DNA of 64,000 nt from Gnetum montanum (GCA_015680685.1 MNCI01010116.1:583758-647757); one strand, 5' to 3'; positions 46,254 through 60,100 are shown, numbered from the stretch's first letter. Numbers and translations: made by a program. Notes: generated from the sequence alone by a model not told the origin.

Positions 46254-47540
46254 TAAGGAAAAATCCCAACCATGTTGCTATTTTTCTTGGAATAAATTCT
46301 AAAAGCTTTTTGGATTTGATTGGAGCTCCCTATTCATTCTTTTTTACTCTTCTTTAATAAACTTCCTTTTGTAAAAAATGAATAAGATTTCTATAATTCT
46401 TCACCGTTCAAACATCAAAATGTGATGCTATAATATCTTTACGAGTTATAAAACAATTCATATCAAACCAAGGTTTTCTTCAAGTAGGCCTCTTCTTGAT
46501 CTACACCTGAGTAGCTATAGACAATAGAATATTAATCAATCTAGCTTATTTTCATTGTTGACCAATATATTAGCTACTCTTGTTTGAAAATCCTAACAAA
46601 GGTCTTCAATGAGATGATGATTTTTGCATTTCTTGTAATGAATATGACAAATTAAATCAAGAATAGTGAGTTTCAAGTAATGAAGAGAAGATTCAAGGAC
46701 TTTTTCTTCCACTTGAAAGTTTTTCACTACATCTATATTATCATGAGTAGACAACAGAAGATCAATGCAAGAGTTACCTTGGTGCCTAGTAAAGGTGAAA
46801 TGAGAGGAGGAAGGAAATTTCCTAACATCAATAAGGATTACAAAATCAAATGAATGATCCCACTCTAAGAAATGAATACCCCTTTGATTTGTAATATGAT
46901 TAGCAAATGATCTTTTGTGAACTAAATAAAGCTCTTCGTTGAACTTTAGCATGAGCATTAAAATCTCCACAAAGAAAAACTTTAGCAAGCCTAGAGAATT
47001 CTGCAATATCTTGATCCAAACACTAAAAGGAATGCTCTCATGAAAGATTAGTAGACTCTTAAATAGAAGAATCCCTTGGAGGAAAGTAACAAAAAGCAAT
47101 ATAAAGAATCTTTGAAATGCCTTGAACTTGAACCCAAAAATATTGGTTATTATCATCAACTTTGTGCACCTTAATGACGTGATCTTTAGACTTTTTAATT
47201 AAACAAACAATATCACTAGAAGGTCTACCCCTCATCTTGGAACACTTATTTTTAATAGAAATGATGTGAAATTCTAGAATAGATACAATGGGAGAATTTT
47301 CTTCTTCCCAATTTTTAGCAAAAATAAATAGATCAAAATCACTAAAGAAATGACTCGTATCTAAAACAATAACTTTATTAGCTAATAAAAGAAGAAAACC
47401 ACATGTAATAGAAGAAAATCCCTATTTTAGAGGATTTGCCCTTTCTTTAATGATTTCAACATATTTATAGTTCAAGTAAACAATTTTACCTTCACCATGA
47501 GTTTGTTTAACTTTCTACCATTATTCCTGTTGTTTTGCAT
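46254..47540 (-). mobile_element. Minus-strand LINE, 5' half (endonuclease)
   Basis: On the minus strand, MRGRPSSDIVCLIKKSKDHV (about 47235), VQGISKILYIAFCYFPP (47120), KVFLCGDFNAHAKVQ (46990) and SCIDLLLSTHDNI (46770) give the order of an APE-type endonuclease with its GDFNA motif. The RT half continues at 39220. Stops and frame changes are present. Ends beyond 47540 are unclear. Confidence 0.75.
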
Positions 47541-48344
47541 ATTCTTTTTTTGTTAGGTCTTCATTTATCCAAATCTTTTGTCCTTCCAAGATATTTCTAT
47601 TGTTCCAAGCCTTATCTCTTATACACTAATTAGCAAACTTAATAAGAATCTACCAACGTTTATCCCCTTTATCCCCTTTAAGACCAAGTCTATTCGTACT
47701 AATTATAGGAGTAGGAGAAATGTGCATTTGTTTTCTAAAGAAATCTGGCATGGCCTACAACAGAGCCATTCCTCTTGAGAAATCGTAAATCCTAGCATTT
47801 AAACCCTAGTTCTTGTACTTCCCCAAATTATTTTTAATTAAATTTTTTAGAAAACATTTTTTATTTTAAATTTACTTTACCGGAAAAATGCCCTTTGATA
47901 GGCTGCTGCAAATTCTGTCCCTGCCCCCAAACCCTTGTTTTCCTTTATGCTATGTAGTTTTCCCTTGATACATTTTGCATTTTGAGTAGGTTACTTTTTT
48001 AAAAAAGAAAAAGTCATGGGTTCAATACTTAGGAATACATATCCATACACGTTGCAAGACATTTTTTCGCTGGGTGTAAAGTCCGCTGTGTATTCTCCAC
48101 CGAATCACCCACGATCAGAAAGAAGCTCGATAAGAAATTCGTAGACCGTCTGTGCCGAATCATGATTAGAGTTGGATTTTTGTGAATATCAAATCCTTGA
48201 AGTAGGTTGCAGGTGACGCTTGGTTGACGTCTCTCTCACTTTATGCAAAACCGGAAATGAGCAGGCTCTTAGCCCAGGTAGGAAACCAGAGACGCCTAAA
48301 TCAAGAGGCAGCATAAACCGAATCTAAGATCAGCGATCGAAGAA
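47541..48344. other. Upstream region of the F-box gene
   Basis: No gene and no recognised repeat are seen in this stretch. The promoter and 5' UTR of the F-box gene must lie here, but I do not see a clear TATA box at a usual distance. Confidence 0.5.
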
Positions 48345-51300
48345 ATGGAAGACAGGGAAAGAAAAAGAGCAAGAGAAGAGGACACAGACAGAGATGGAGA
48401 ATGGCCGCAGCTGGAGAATCTTCCACATCCTGTTTTGGAGGACATTCTGAGCAAGCTCGATGTGCCGTCAATCATGTCAGCTGCTTCGTCTTGCAGAGTT
48501 CTTAAAACCTGTGCCACTCAAACTTTGTCCTCAATCACTTCTCTTCATCTCATCGTTAGTAAATCTACTTCACATCATGTTTATTTTTTTCTCGGTTTTT
48601 ATTCTTGCCTTTTGGCTATCATTTAACACTGGGAAGATTGGCTGAAAGTTTTAACCTTGATATCGATTATTATTGAGCAATTTTGGGGCTTCTAAATTAC
48701 ATGAACATTTCCGATTCATCTTCCAAATTTTTTGTTGCTTTGATTTGGAACATATGCTTTTGGCCGGTCAAAAAGTCGTTATGTTCTTTCTGTGATATTA
48801 TAATTTGGAATTGATCAATTTTGTACATTGACACTATTTGGCATCTAATTTTTGTCTGGGAAATTTGTTTTTGAGTTCTGGACCTATTTCATGGCTCTGA
48901 TTGGGAAAACGACACTTATTTATAACATTGAATTGCAACTTTCATGATTGCAACTGCAATTGCAAAATAACACTTACAGGAAGAGAATTTGCTCTTGCAG
49001 GATGTGTTCCCTACACCTGAGTTGTTGCATCGTCTTCTTCGAAATATTTCCGTCAACAAAATCAAGATGGACTGCACACACCTTGGAGACTCAGCCATTC
49101 ATAGTATTGTAAAACCTAGTTTGGAGGAACTGCATCTTCGACGTTGTGATAAGTTCAGCGCCAAACTTTTAGTTGAGATTGGAAGGAAGTGCCAAAATTT
49201 AAGGTGCATTGTTTCAGTGATTTTGGTTTAAACAGTATTTGCAACTTATAGAAATTTTCTATTGTTTTATCTAGTTCGGGGATTGTATTTTTCAATTTTT
49301 GCCCTTCCTTAAGGAGAAGGGAGGCTTATTTCTTAAATTGGTGTCCAGTTTGTCACAAACATAGTTTGATTCATGTTTTTGTCCTGGTGTTTTTAGCTTT
49401 TCCTTTTCCAAATTTTAATGTAACGTATATCAGCAATGTATCTTCGCACTGACGTGCCGTGACAAAACTGAGTAACTCAAAACAGACAATTGTTTACGTG
49501 TGTTACTGATTATTTAACTGGTTGACTGACAAAAAACAGAGTGTTGTCTTTGGAGTTGCGTTGGCTAGACGAAGGACCCGAAAATTTGGCATTTGATGAT
49601 AGCTTGAACGGGTTACTTCAAGGCTGTTCTCAATTACAAGTATGGTTGTATCCTGTGTCTTTCAGTTTTATACCAAGTAGTATACTCTATATATACATGG
49701 GCAAATTGGAAGACATATGTTCCTTATCAAAACATGTACATTTATACAATATGTGATGCCATAAGTACCAAAACAAATTAGAAAAAATGAATGAAATTCT
49801 CAATGAAATATAAATGATTTGTTTTCTTTTGCAAAATTGTGACTAGAATATCATGGTGAATAGAATATTAAATTTTAAGCCTATCTTTTTTATTATTTTA
49901 CGATTAGATGGAACATTGACTAAGAGAGATTTATAGACTCACATGAGCTGTTGCAGTTCTTTTAAGGCTCATAAAACGGTCTTTACAAAAATGAATATTA
50001 ATGACCTATGCTAGACTTGAATATGAAACCATTCAAGATAGCTGCAAAGTCTACATTTCCCTACTGAGTTAATAGCAATTTTCTACTTGCTATTAAAAGT
50101 TTTAGATACAATTTAAACAATACGTTTCTGTTTATTTTCAGAGCTTATATGCAAATTCCATATAGCTAAATGAGATAATTCGTTTTTGCAGTATTTGCAT
50201 TTGATGGTTGGCAAAAGCATAATTGACAACAATGAAATTGCAATCAATTGGAGGTTAGTGACACCAAGTCTTAAAAAGCTGGATATTGGTGTTGTTGCAA
50301 TGAAGGAAATGAAACAATTGTTCAATACTCCTAGATTAAGCAACAACACATTTAGTCATTCATCCTTGCCAAATCAGCGAAACTTATCATTTCCCCATCT
50401 GCAAAAGCTGCATCTAGATTTGGACATAATCTGTGATGCACTTGTCCGTAACATCTCTCGAAATCTGCCACTACTAAGCCATCTTGATCTCATAGACCAC
50501 CCTGTTAAAGAACCTATTTCAAGCACTGACCTGACAAACCGGGGATTTCAAGAGGTCTGTCGTTGCACAAAGTTACAGCACCTTTCATTGGTCAGAAGCC
50601 AGAGTTATTTGCCAGTATCATTTAAACGGGTAAATGATCTTGGGTTCCTCATAATGGCAGAAAATTGCTTTAATCTCCGGAGTGCCAGGTTTGGAGGTTT
50701 TTGTCGAATCACAGATGCAGGTATTCGGGCAATTTTGCATTCATGTTCAAATTTACAAAAACTTGAATTACTTTGCACATCACAGCTGACAGACTTAATA
50801 TTTCATGACATTTCTGCAACTCCTCTGTCTTTGTTGTGTGTGACGTTGCAGTCATGTTATCGGATTACTGATTTTTCCATCATACATCTAGCTTGTTGTA
50901 AAAGTCTTCAAGCGCTAGATTTAAGAGGTTGCAAAGAAGTTAGTGATGCAAGTTTGAAAGTTGTTTCTTTGCTTCCAAAGTTGGAAACTTTACTTTTGAA
51001 TGGTTCAAATATAACTGACATGGGTTTGTCAGAAATTGGGAGAGGCAAAGCACCATTGGTAACGTTATCTCTAAGAGATTGTTTCAGAATAAGTAACAGT
51101 GGCATAGAAGCTTTATTTGCAGGTCATCATTTGTCTAAATCATTGCAAAATCTTGACTTGTCTCATATTCCCAACATTTCTGATGATGCTATTTTACATT
51201 TGGTAAAAAGTGGAACCCAAATTGTTGAACTCAGAGTTAGACAGTGTTTTGCAGTTGGTGATGTATCAATAATGGCTTTGGCATCAATGTGTTTTGAAGG

Positions 51301-51589
51301 ACGAGGCTTTGGGAGCACCCTGAAATTACTGGATATTTTCAATTGTTCTAGCATTACAAAGCATGGTATTTTATGGTTCAAGAAACCTTACTTTCCTAAG
51401 ATGAGGTGGTTGGGTTTAGGCCGACGAATACAGGGATATGTATTGGATGATCTGTTGAAAGGTCGTCCTCTGTTGCAGATAACACAGGATGGAAGTGAAT
51501 TATATAGAGGTCAGAAAGACCTATTTGAAGATTTTTCAAAGTATGATTCAGAAGAAGAAGATGAGCTTGAGCAGTGGTTGCGCGATTAA
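48345..51589 (+). CDS. FBL10: F-box/LRR-repeat protein, FBL10-like, four exons
   Basis: Exons 48345-48554, 49001-49203, 49540-49639 and 50192-51589 join with GT-AG borders and matching phases into 637 codons including the stop (636 aa). The start is the ATG before an Arg/Glu-rich leader (MEDRERKRAREED). An F-box follows at residues 20-60 (LPHPVLEDILSKLD, SCRVLKTCA). About 14 leucine-rich repeats of the C-x2-L/ITD type then extend to residue 590 (GFCRITDAGIRAILHSC, LDLRGCKEVSDASL, LDLSHIPNISDDAI), followed by an acidic tail (DSEEEDELEQWLRD). Length, order and many segments agree with Arabidopsis F-box/LRR protein 10 (656 aa). The family is expected to be the substrate receptor of an SCF ubiquitin ligase; the substrate is unknown. 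No break is seen. Confidence 0.93.
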
Positions 51590-51676
51590 TTTCTGGGTAG
51601 TGTAAATTGTATGATTCAGAAGAAGAAGATGAGTTTGAGCAGGGGTTGCGCAGTTAATTTCTGGTCAGTGTAAATT
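51541..51676 (+). repeat. 68-bp tandem duplication across the FBL10 stop codon
   Basis: Unit 1 (51541-51608) holds the last codons, stop and start of the 3' UTR; unit 2 (51609-51676) repeats it with six differences. Only the first unit is translated, since TAA at 51587 ends the frame. Confidence 0.9.
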
Positions 51677-51805
51677 TGTTGTGAATTGTTTTTGACAATG
51701 TTTGATTGAAACTTTTAACATAATGCAAATTGTCTCTGCCTGACATTTGTTTACCTGGATGATGCCACCAGTGGATCTTAGAGATGTTTGTGCATATCAA
51801 TCTTT

Positions 51806-51811
51806 AATAAA
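51806..51811 (+). terminator. Possible FBL10 polyadenylation signal
   Basis: AATAAA lies 217 bases after the stop codon in AT-rich sequence, a plausible 3' end signal. Plant signals are degenerate, so this is only a candidate. Confidence 0.4.
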
Positions 51812-52564
51812 AACTTCGATACCTTAACCCTTTTTCCTGATTATTTGTTCATTCGTGTGTTTTTTCTAACAAACTTATTTCTTTAAGATGGTATAAAGAA
51901 GAATTGTTACAAGGTTGATCAATGAGAAATACAATGCTATAATAACTAATGTTCATAAAATATTAAAAATAAAATTTGGCAAGTTTTAGGGATTCTTGGT
52001 CAATCGTTACAAGCTCCAAGGCCTCTTCAGATTCTTTTGGGATTTCATTTGGACTTATTTCTTCCATTGTTTTGACCGATTACTAGTTGGTTGGATTAAT
52101 AATTATGGTCATAAAGCTACGCTTAAAAATGAACTTTTTTACAAGAAGTATAATGTGTATATAATAAAAATAAGTACAACGATTTTACAATTTCAAACTC
52201 ATAATTAAGAATTATTTAATGCCTGGTTTTGATTTTTTTCCAATGTAAAAATTTTATCTATTAAAAAGGTCAAAACGGTGAGAGTTCAGTTCTTAGTGAA
52301 TTAATTTTGGGATTTCATTATTTTGAAAATGCAAAAGATTTTCTTAACCAAATAATAGATATATAATTAAACTATTTATCATTGATTGGCATGGAAGTCC
52401 ATGGCCTGCAGAACATCAAGTTTAGACATTGAATTTCATTAGTTTAGACATTGAATTTCATTTGTCTATTTCATTTATGATGGCAGCCACCACTGAGTCT
52501 TCTATTTTATTTGATAGTTATAACCAATGGAAGAGGGTTCTCTCAATCTCTGCATAAGCTTTGG

Positions 52565-52630
52565 ATACATCATCATCATCCTAGCCTTGTCCCAATAAAA
52601 TGGGATCAATTAAACTTTAGATCCATGATT
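52565..52630 (+). repeat. Possible RTE-type non-LTR 3' tail relic
   Basis: CATCATCATCATCCTAGCC, CTTGTCCCAATAAAATGGG and ATCAATTAAAC follow the pattern (CATCATC... CCTTGTCCCA... TGGGGTC) that I remember from 3' ends of plant RTE-like elements. No coding part is near. Confidence 0.35.
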
Positions 52631-53883
52631 TTCAAAATCTCCTATTTGAGATTGATTGTGAAGTTGATCATTCTCAAGTGAGGACTTGGTTGTGAACAAA
52701 TGTTAAAATCATTGCAAAGATTGTAATTTGAGATGATAAAATATTAAATATATTATTAACATTATGAATAGCATTTTTACCTTTCATCTTAATTATTAGA
52801 AGAAAAAAATTTCCCATTAGTTGCCAATGATATTACAATTTAATTGTTAAGTTTATTGTTTGTGTGTAGTAGGTTACAAGCTCAATGTTGTGGTAGAGGC
52901 ATTGTTATATTATATCTATACCATGCCAAAGTTTCTGTTGTCTATATGTCCTATGGGTAAATATTGTAATAGTTTTGACTTGATAGCCTTCTAAATTTTT
53001 CATTATTTATTAAGAGATGTAGAATTTATACTAAAGTTGACTCTATCTTGTTAGGAGAAGGCTAGGAGGATGATGATAATCATAACATCTTGGTTCATAA
53101 TTGGGTGTGAAGTTGTAAAAGTATGTTGTAATTATTATAATTAAGTTCTCATTTGGTGTGTTATGAGGGGATGTGATTGAAAAACCATAAACCTATTTAC
53201 ATCCATGTACATTCCATGACCATCTTGACCATGCTTATGTGTCCTTGGGTCCCACCCTTGCTTGATGGTGGGCGCTTGTTGGTAGGTAGGGGTGGGACCC
53301 AACTTGCATAGGATAGTGGTATGCAATTGCAATATTAAGTGCATGTTAAGTGTTCAATTCCTTATACAAATTCTATATCTATTATCATATATACTTCGAA
53401 GTTTTTTAAGCTCAAGCACTTTGTATGGATATGTATGTATGCCATGCATCCACCACATAACAAATGTGGATCAATTTATGATTTGCTGGATATGACTATT
53501 TATGGTACCTTTTAAAGTTTTAACTTGTGGTATTTAAGGATCAAAATTTGTTGTTTGATTTTTTATTTTTATTTTGTTTATTTAGCTTAAACTCTTATAC
53601 CTTGATTGCGTGTTTAATTTTGTGTGGTTTTATATGCTATTTAGCCTTAGATAACTTCTCTTTAATTCTTATTTTTATTTGTCTTATGCTTAGGTTAGAT
53701 TATATTTGTATATTTTGCAACTTGTTATTACTTGGAATATTTTCTTTTGGGTTTTTATTTTAAATCATGTGATGTATTTTCTAATATTTCTTTCTAGTAT
53801 TTTTATTTATTTTTTTCTAGGAGATTTTATCCATCTTATTATATTTATCTTTTCTAAGAGATTTTAATGAAGCATTAGCATAG

Positions 53884-53945
53884 CAATAAGGGTCTTGGCC
53901 TAGTAACCCCATGTCACAAGTTTAATTCCACTAGGCAACATTGAG
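53884..53945 (+). mobile_element. Possible tRNA-derived SINE relic
   Basis: AATAAGGGTCTTGGCCTAGT, GTCACAAGTTTAATTCCACT and AGGCAACATTGAG resemble the B-box region and body start of Au-like plant SINEs. The A box is weak and no target duplication is seen. Confidence 0.4.
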
Positions 53946-54956
53946 TTATAAATTTTTAAAAACAACTTCATTCTATAGATCTTAGCGATTGTTGGTGTGA
54001 CATGTTATATCTAATGTTTGCTTGCTCATTTATAGCTTCAAATTCAAGATCTTATGCTTATGATTTTATATGAGTTTTTATTATAATGATCATGTGTATA
54101 AATTAAAATAAGATTTCGATTTGGGTTTCAATGGCTTGTTAATTATCATATGGATTATATATTTTATTTTATTTTATTTTTTAGCTATTAAGGTTTTATT
54201 TTTGATCTAACCCAAAACCTTAGATGCCTATTTAAGGTTCCAAATTGTCAAATCCTAACTTGTGTTCTTAATGAGTTAAAGCCTATAGGAAATTTAGGAG
54301 TTTTCATCAATCAAAGGTTTATAATTGGTAGGAAAAATGCATTTATTACTAGATTCTAAGAGCGTGTCATTTGGTAATGATTAAATATCTTTGATTTTTT
54401 TATTGACCAAATGTTTGGCTAATATTTTTAATGATTTTTATACTTCAAAATTCATACTATCAAATTCTAAGTACCACATCTCAGCTGCGAATTCACCATA
54501 GCTCATGGTCTACCTATGTTTTCCTAAAATATCCTTAACTCACAGTGAGATTGTTGCTCCACCACCAAACTACTACTATATTACAACTTGCAATCTCCTC
54601 AATTGCATCTCTATCGTGAGCCATCACAATTCATGGCAAAGTCTTAACCACCAATGCGAGCTCACCACAACTTGTAGTTCCCAAAAAAGTCAAATGTTTT
54701 TTTTTATCTTTCTCCACCATTTCTATTGTTTCAATTGCTATATCAACCACTTGGAGTCTTTAGGAAAGTTTAAAACTAGCACCACCTCCTTAAATTTAAA
54801 ATGCCCTAAAAAAATTGTTTGAACACAACCATATGTTCAAATATGTCAATTGGGTTTTAAATTGGGATAATGAACATTATTTATATGTTTTGATTTATTC
54901 TAACACTAACTATGTTGCTAAATGCATTTTTCTATGCATGTGGAACTTTTTGATAT

Positions 54957-55865
54957 TGATGAGCGACGAATACCCCTACGCTCAACCATACGAATCACTA
55001 AGCATTCATGCACAATTTGGTTGAATTTTGTGGATTCTGTCTTTTGGTACACTAGTCTCTAATAAGTGAACTTGCCTTAACAATTATTCGTTGTCTTCCC
55101 CATTACACTTGTGATATACAAAAGTATGGTTAAGTGACACTTGTGATATACAAAGGTATGGTTAAGCGTAATCAAGGCATATGATTTTTATTTTTATTTT
55201 ATGTTTTATAATTTGAGTGCTTAAAATAAAGGATAAAAGAAATGAAGTAATTTAATTACTAATTTAATATAACCAACCAAGGCCTACCTATTCTTAACAT
55301 AAGTATTAGATCCCACTTTTCATGCACATCTCAAACACATATAACGTTGTTGGGTTACCAAACATTAAGTGTTATTGGGATTATCATGAATCATTCACAT
55401 GCTGAAAGTGATCGTACTTATGTGCTTAATTAATTGCTATTTAACCTAGCTAACTTAATTCCTCAATTAGCTTAATTATTGCAAATGTTAAAGGAAATTG
55501 CATGAAACATTAAATGCATAAATAAAATATTTAATTTGGCCAAAGTACTACACGATTTATCAAAAAGCTTGTTTTTGTTACCGCACACACTACCGTGCTT
55601 AGGTACAACAGTGCTCAAATAAAAATCCATACACTCAATGACTCCTACTATCATCACTTTAGAAAAATATTTCAACTCTGGAAAAAAAAAAAATACACAA
55701 GCTCTGCTATGCTATGACTAAGATTACCCCCAAACCATGCTCCCAAGTGCTATATTTATAGGTTGGTGCACATCTCATGACATCGAATATCCAACATTAC
55801 CTTTGAACCCCCAATATTAGGTATCCGATATTAAGGCTCAAAGCCAAACAAAATACACTTCATCA
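54957..55865 (-). repeat. Solo LTR (subtype C), minus orientation
   Basis: On the plus strand it starts TGATGAGCGACG with ACCCCTACGCTCAACC (reverse of the common LTR end) and ends ACACTTCATCA. TTACCAAACATTAAG, GGGTTACC and a rc AATAAAGA-like box follow the shared LTR order. A TATAAATA box (rc, about 55751-55758) is present, but its upstream part lacks GCGATATCGC. Flanks GATAT (54952-54956) and AATAT (55866-55870) could be a target duplication with one change. No internal sequence is attached. Confidence 0.8.
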
Positions 55866-55990
55866 AATATCTTCAACTTCATCAACTTACCAATTGCTAA
55901 ATGAAGTAGTAGGCCATCTTAGCTTCCTTACCCTATTAATTGCTGCATGATGTAGTGGCTATATACCTCAACTCACAAATCACTGCATGA

Positions 55991-56227
55991 TGCAATGGCC
56001 ATGGACATCAAGTCACAAATCACCAAATGAGGCAATGAAACATTTTCATGGACTTATGCTCATAAATGACTACCTAGGATAATAGCCCCCTTCATCACCT
56101 TTAGTTCATGCAATGGCCATGGACATCAAGTCACAAATCACCACATGAGGCAATGAAACATTTTCATGGACTTATGCTCATAAAATGACTACCTAGGACA
56201 ATAGCCCTCTCCATCACCTTTAGTTCA
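55991..56227. repeat. 118-bp tandem duplication
   Basis: Two units, each starting TGCAATGGCCATGGACATCA (55991 and 56109), differ at a few positions and by one extra A. It is noncoding. Confidence 0.85.
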
Positions 56228-57164
56228 CAAATCATTGCATAAGGTAATGGGCCTCTAATCATCAGTTTGTCATCATGATTTCACCTTAATGAATTTGTCT
56301 TATGCTTCATATTATGATTATGTTATTCTAACGAATATTTTAATGGTCTTTTATATTAACTAAATTATAAAATGGACTAAATTGAATTTTTACATGCATC
56401 CACTTATACCCTCTTGGATCTATTGCAAAGAGCAAATTTAGAATTTCTTTTATGAAAATTTTTAATTCATAAGTCAACATTGACCCTATGACCTATGGAT
56501 TTATGTTATTAGGTTATTTTATTACAAATTTGTTTTTTTATTATTTGATTATATCATTGATGTTTTTTACTAGTCAGGCAAAATTACAAAAAAGGAGCAT
56601 GAACAACAAATTAGTCTGGCAGAATTGGGAATCCTTAGATGCTCAACGTTACAAGAAAAGATATATTGCATGATACAAATATGAGAGAGATTTGTGATTG
56701 CTATTGCCAATAAGCTTAAAAATAACATCTTAGATGATTTGATCATGTTAAAAGAAGATTAGATACAGAGCCTCTAAAAAAAAGTAGCCACATCACAATT
56801 CTAAGAAAACCGCTGAAAGCGAGACTTAAAAAAAGAAAGAGAAAAATGAAGAAACCAAGCCATCAAAACAATGAAAAGTTTGCACAAGAAAGAGACGTAC
56901 AATTAAGAAAGTTATATTTGACTATCATTGTAATAGATAAAGTCAAATTGGTTGTCTAAAACAGTACAAAGGAGAAACAGAGAAGCTCCAGCAATGCTGA
57001 CAAACAACTAAACTTGGCGTTAATAATACCACAAGGAGTGAACCAAAAATAAATAAAGCAATTGACAGAACTAATATTCAAAATACTTCATTGGGATATG
57101 TTTTCTTGAGTAATTGGGAATTCTCGTGGATTCGACATTAAAAGGAGCTACGAGGCAATTATCC
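56228..57164. other. Downstream region of PNG1
   Basis: About 940 bases with no gene. They should include the 3' UTR and polyadenylation site of PNG1 on the minus strand; no clear signal is chosen. Confidence 0.5.
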
Positions 57165-60100
57165 TTATTTTCCTTTTGCAAACAGGTCAATCCTAGCAAG
57201 CTGCAATCGGTTAGTGGCATTAACATCTCGGACAGAGGAAAATTTGATCCTGCAAAAAAAAAAAAGTTAATAATAAAATAAAATATTGGGTTTAGACAGA
57301 CGGCGTAGAAAAAATAGGTAAAAATGATTTCAGAATTTATACCTGAATGCATTGCACAACTGCGTCGCTGAAGTTATCATGAAAGTTTTGCGAAAAAACC
57401 GTTTGTCAAAAAACTGTGATTTCTGGCTGTCAATAACATGCCATGTTATGCCACCATCAACACTCCCCTCTAGCAGCCTGCATAGTTAGGATGTTTATAA
57501 TTATGCATGGATTATTACTCACTTAACTTTTCAAACACATCAGAAACCATGCAAAGATTGATACAATTGTAGCAATAATATGTTTATTCATTTTAGCAAT
57601 GATAGAAATGCATGACTAAGGGACCACACAAATTCTATTTGGATGAATCAGAAACCATAAAAATCACATCAGGAAAATTGCAACTTGACATAGTAATCAT
57701 TCATGTGGTCATAGTTTCAATAAAAATGTCTCTTAATAAACCCTTCTGAACAGCCATAAATATCCATAATATAACAGACACCAGGCTACGAGTGAAAACA
57801 AATTCAGATGTGTAATATTCCAATAATAAGAAATTAAGAATCTCCTCCATAAGAATATAGATTATAAGGTATTTAGTTACTTATCAATGGCATGCATAAC
57901 AAAGTCTTGAAATGCAAGTAGGCAGTTTAAAAGCAAATGAGAAAGCAACCACAGGAGAGAAACTGCTCCATAAGTGTAAAACAACTTACAAAAGTTGTTT
58001 AATTAAATTGTAAACACCACGCGAAAAAACAAAATATCATACCAGTCTTTTGGATCACGCTCAGGTGCATCATTTGCTGATGTGAATTGATATGCAACCA
58101 ACTCTTGCATTGAACCCGCTTTCAGTTTGTATGTCACAACAGATCCTACAAACACAAAGCCAGTTAGATATAGTGATTTTGAAATCATTCTCTTTAAAGA
58201 GCAAAAAAAAAATTTACTAGGCAATAGCCGTATCACATAAACATCAGCTTACACTAATCAAAAACTAAAGCATATTATCCAAGGGAAGGTGTTCGGAATA
58301 CAAGTACAGAACCATAGATGTAATTAACTATCATATGAGAAAAAAAATATAAGGTGAAAATTCATTTTTAGCCTCCGTGTTAGTTTTTAAACTCTATAAC
58401 TTTAAAAATTTATGGATTTTTATCGAAATTCCAGCATATAAAGGTAAGGATTTAGTATCTTTATTTATAATTATTATCAAAAATCATATAACTGTTTCAT
58501 TTGTTTGTGCTGATTAGTGAACAAACATGATAAATCTATTTCAACATAAAGCAACTAGCTAGAACAGCATTTGGTTTGGGTTCCAAGCCCTCCAACCCAG
58601 ATTAAGGGCAAAAGGAGCAAAGACCGTTATGCATTTGACTGGGAATTTGGTAGCTAGAAACAGTTCAAAAAATATGTCACTGACTCATTATAAGCAAGTC
58701 ATTAAGTCGGTAATTGCCTACTGATCTAAAGATAAAAATGCTGAACTTTAGATAATGGCACAGTTACGAACTATTTCAGCCATTAAATTTGAATTGTCAC
58801 TGAAGCTAGTTCAGATGTTAGCTTCTATACTTGTCAGGATGATGAATTAATTCACACCAATGGACACAAATATCGTTGTTTGTAAATGATCGTGTATGCC
58901 GCATATACCCTTACTCAGATGTATCTCTACAGGAGAAGTGTTGTAGATATGATGATATCTTATAACAAAATATGAGAATTGTATGATAATAGAAATAAGA
59001 AAATTGTAAAAATTGGAAACAACGAATAGATATCTCTTTGAATTTTTTCCCCTTTTCTTGGGGTATCGTAAACAGATAAACCTTTTCCTCCTTCAGGTTC
59101 TTCCCATTTGGTTGATTGAAGACCGTCAAAGGCAGCTGTAACCTGCAAATACATAGTTTTAAAGCAGTCATCCAAAAATATAGTACAAACAAATCATAAG
59201 GGAAAAAAAGCCAATTTTTGTAGAAAATTTATTTCATAAACACAGATAACAAACTTACAATTCCTAGTGGCAACTGCTCACCACTTGCTTGAACTGCACC
59301 ACAACAAACTCTTTCAAAGTCAGCAAAGATGCTGACAGTGGGAGATTTTGCAAGACTTTGAGCTGTATTAATTTCATTTATTAATTCTTCAAGGATATCT
59401 AAGGCAACAGGCAAAGCCAATGAAGTCAAAACAGGATCTCCTGCCAGATAGAACATTTCCTTTCCTGCTTCATCTATGGACCTTTCAAGGCTAAGCGATT
59501 CCAGAAAGTTCTGGAAAGCCTCAACTTGCAAAATTTGATGTGAAATTAATATATTTGATTTTGAGTCAATGATCAACTTCCTAGATCTGAAAGGCTTGGC
59601 CTGAAGCTCAAGAAGAAAATTTTTCAGTCCTCTTAATACATCTCCCACATCATCCCCACAAATCTTCAAACACCCAGATACAAGCAAGCCAATGGATTTA
59701 TAAACATTTCCCACGTATTCATCCATGCATGTTCTCCAAGGACAGCTACAGCCTTTTGAGGACTCCGGATTAGCTGAACCAATCTCTGCTCTTGCAATTC
59801 GCCATTCCTCTGATCCACTTTGCCTTCCTGGTAATGGACAAGAAATCGGTTCAGGATCCTGTGATCTATCAAGTTCATCACATTCTCTCACGTCAATGCT
59901 TTCAAGTATCGCAAGCTCAGAAGGTGAAAAGTTCCTCCGCATTTCACTAGTCAAACTAGTAGTCACTTCTTGCACATTAGATTCTGCAGTGATAAACCGC
60001 CTAAGTAAAATCTGCAGGAATAATTTCTAAGTTATTTACAACATTTTAAAATAAAAAATGTTATTTAAAACATTTCAACGTCTGGTACATTAAGCAAATA

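Larger units (their letters stand above)
51812..54956. other. Intergenic region between FBL10 and the solo LTR
   Basis: About 3.1 kb of AT-rich sequence without a convincing gene. Two small relics are listed separately (52565-52630 and 53884-53945). Short open frames here are unsupported. Confidence 0.5.

Noticed and set aside
47578-47778. 66-codon plus-strand frame upstream of FBL10
   Set aside because: No recognisable motif; it lies at the decayed 5' end of the minus-strand LINE.
53527-53763. Hydrophobic open frame resembling a small membrane protein
   Set aside because: It is AT-rich low-complexity sequence; Phe/Leu/Ile-rich translation is expected by chance from T-rich DNA, and no start context or homologue is recognised.
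53884-53945. Functional tRNA gene
   Set aside because: The A box is poor and no cloverleaf with an acceptor stem can be drawn; a SINE relic is more likely.
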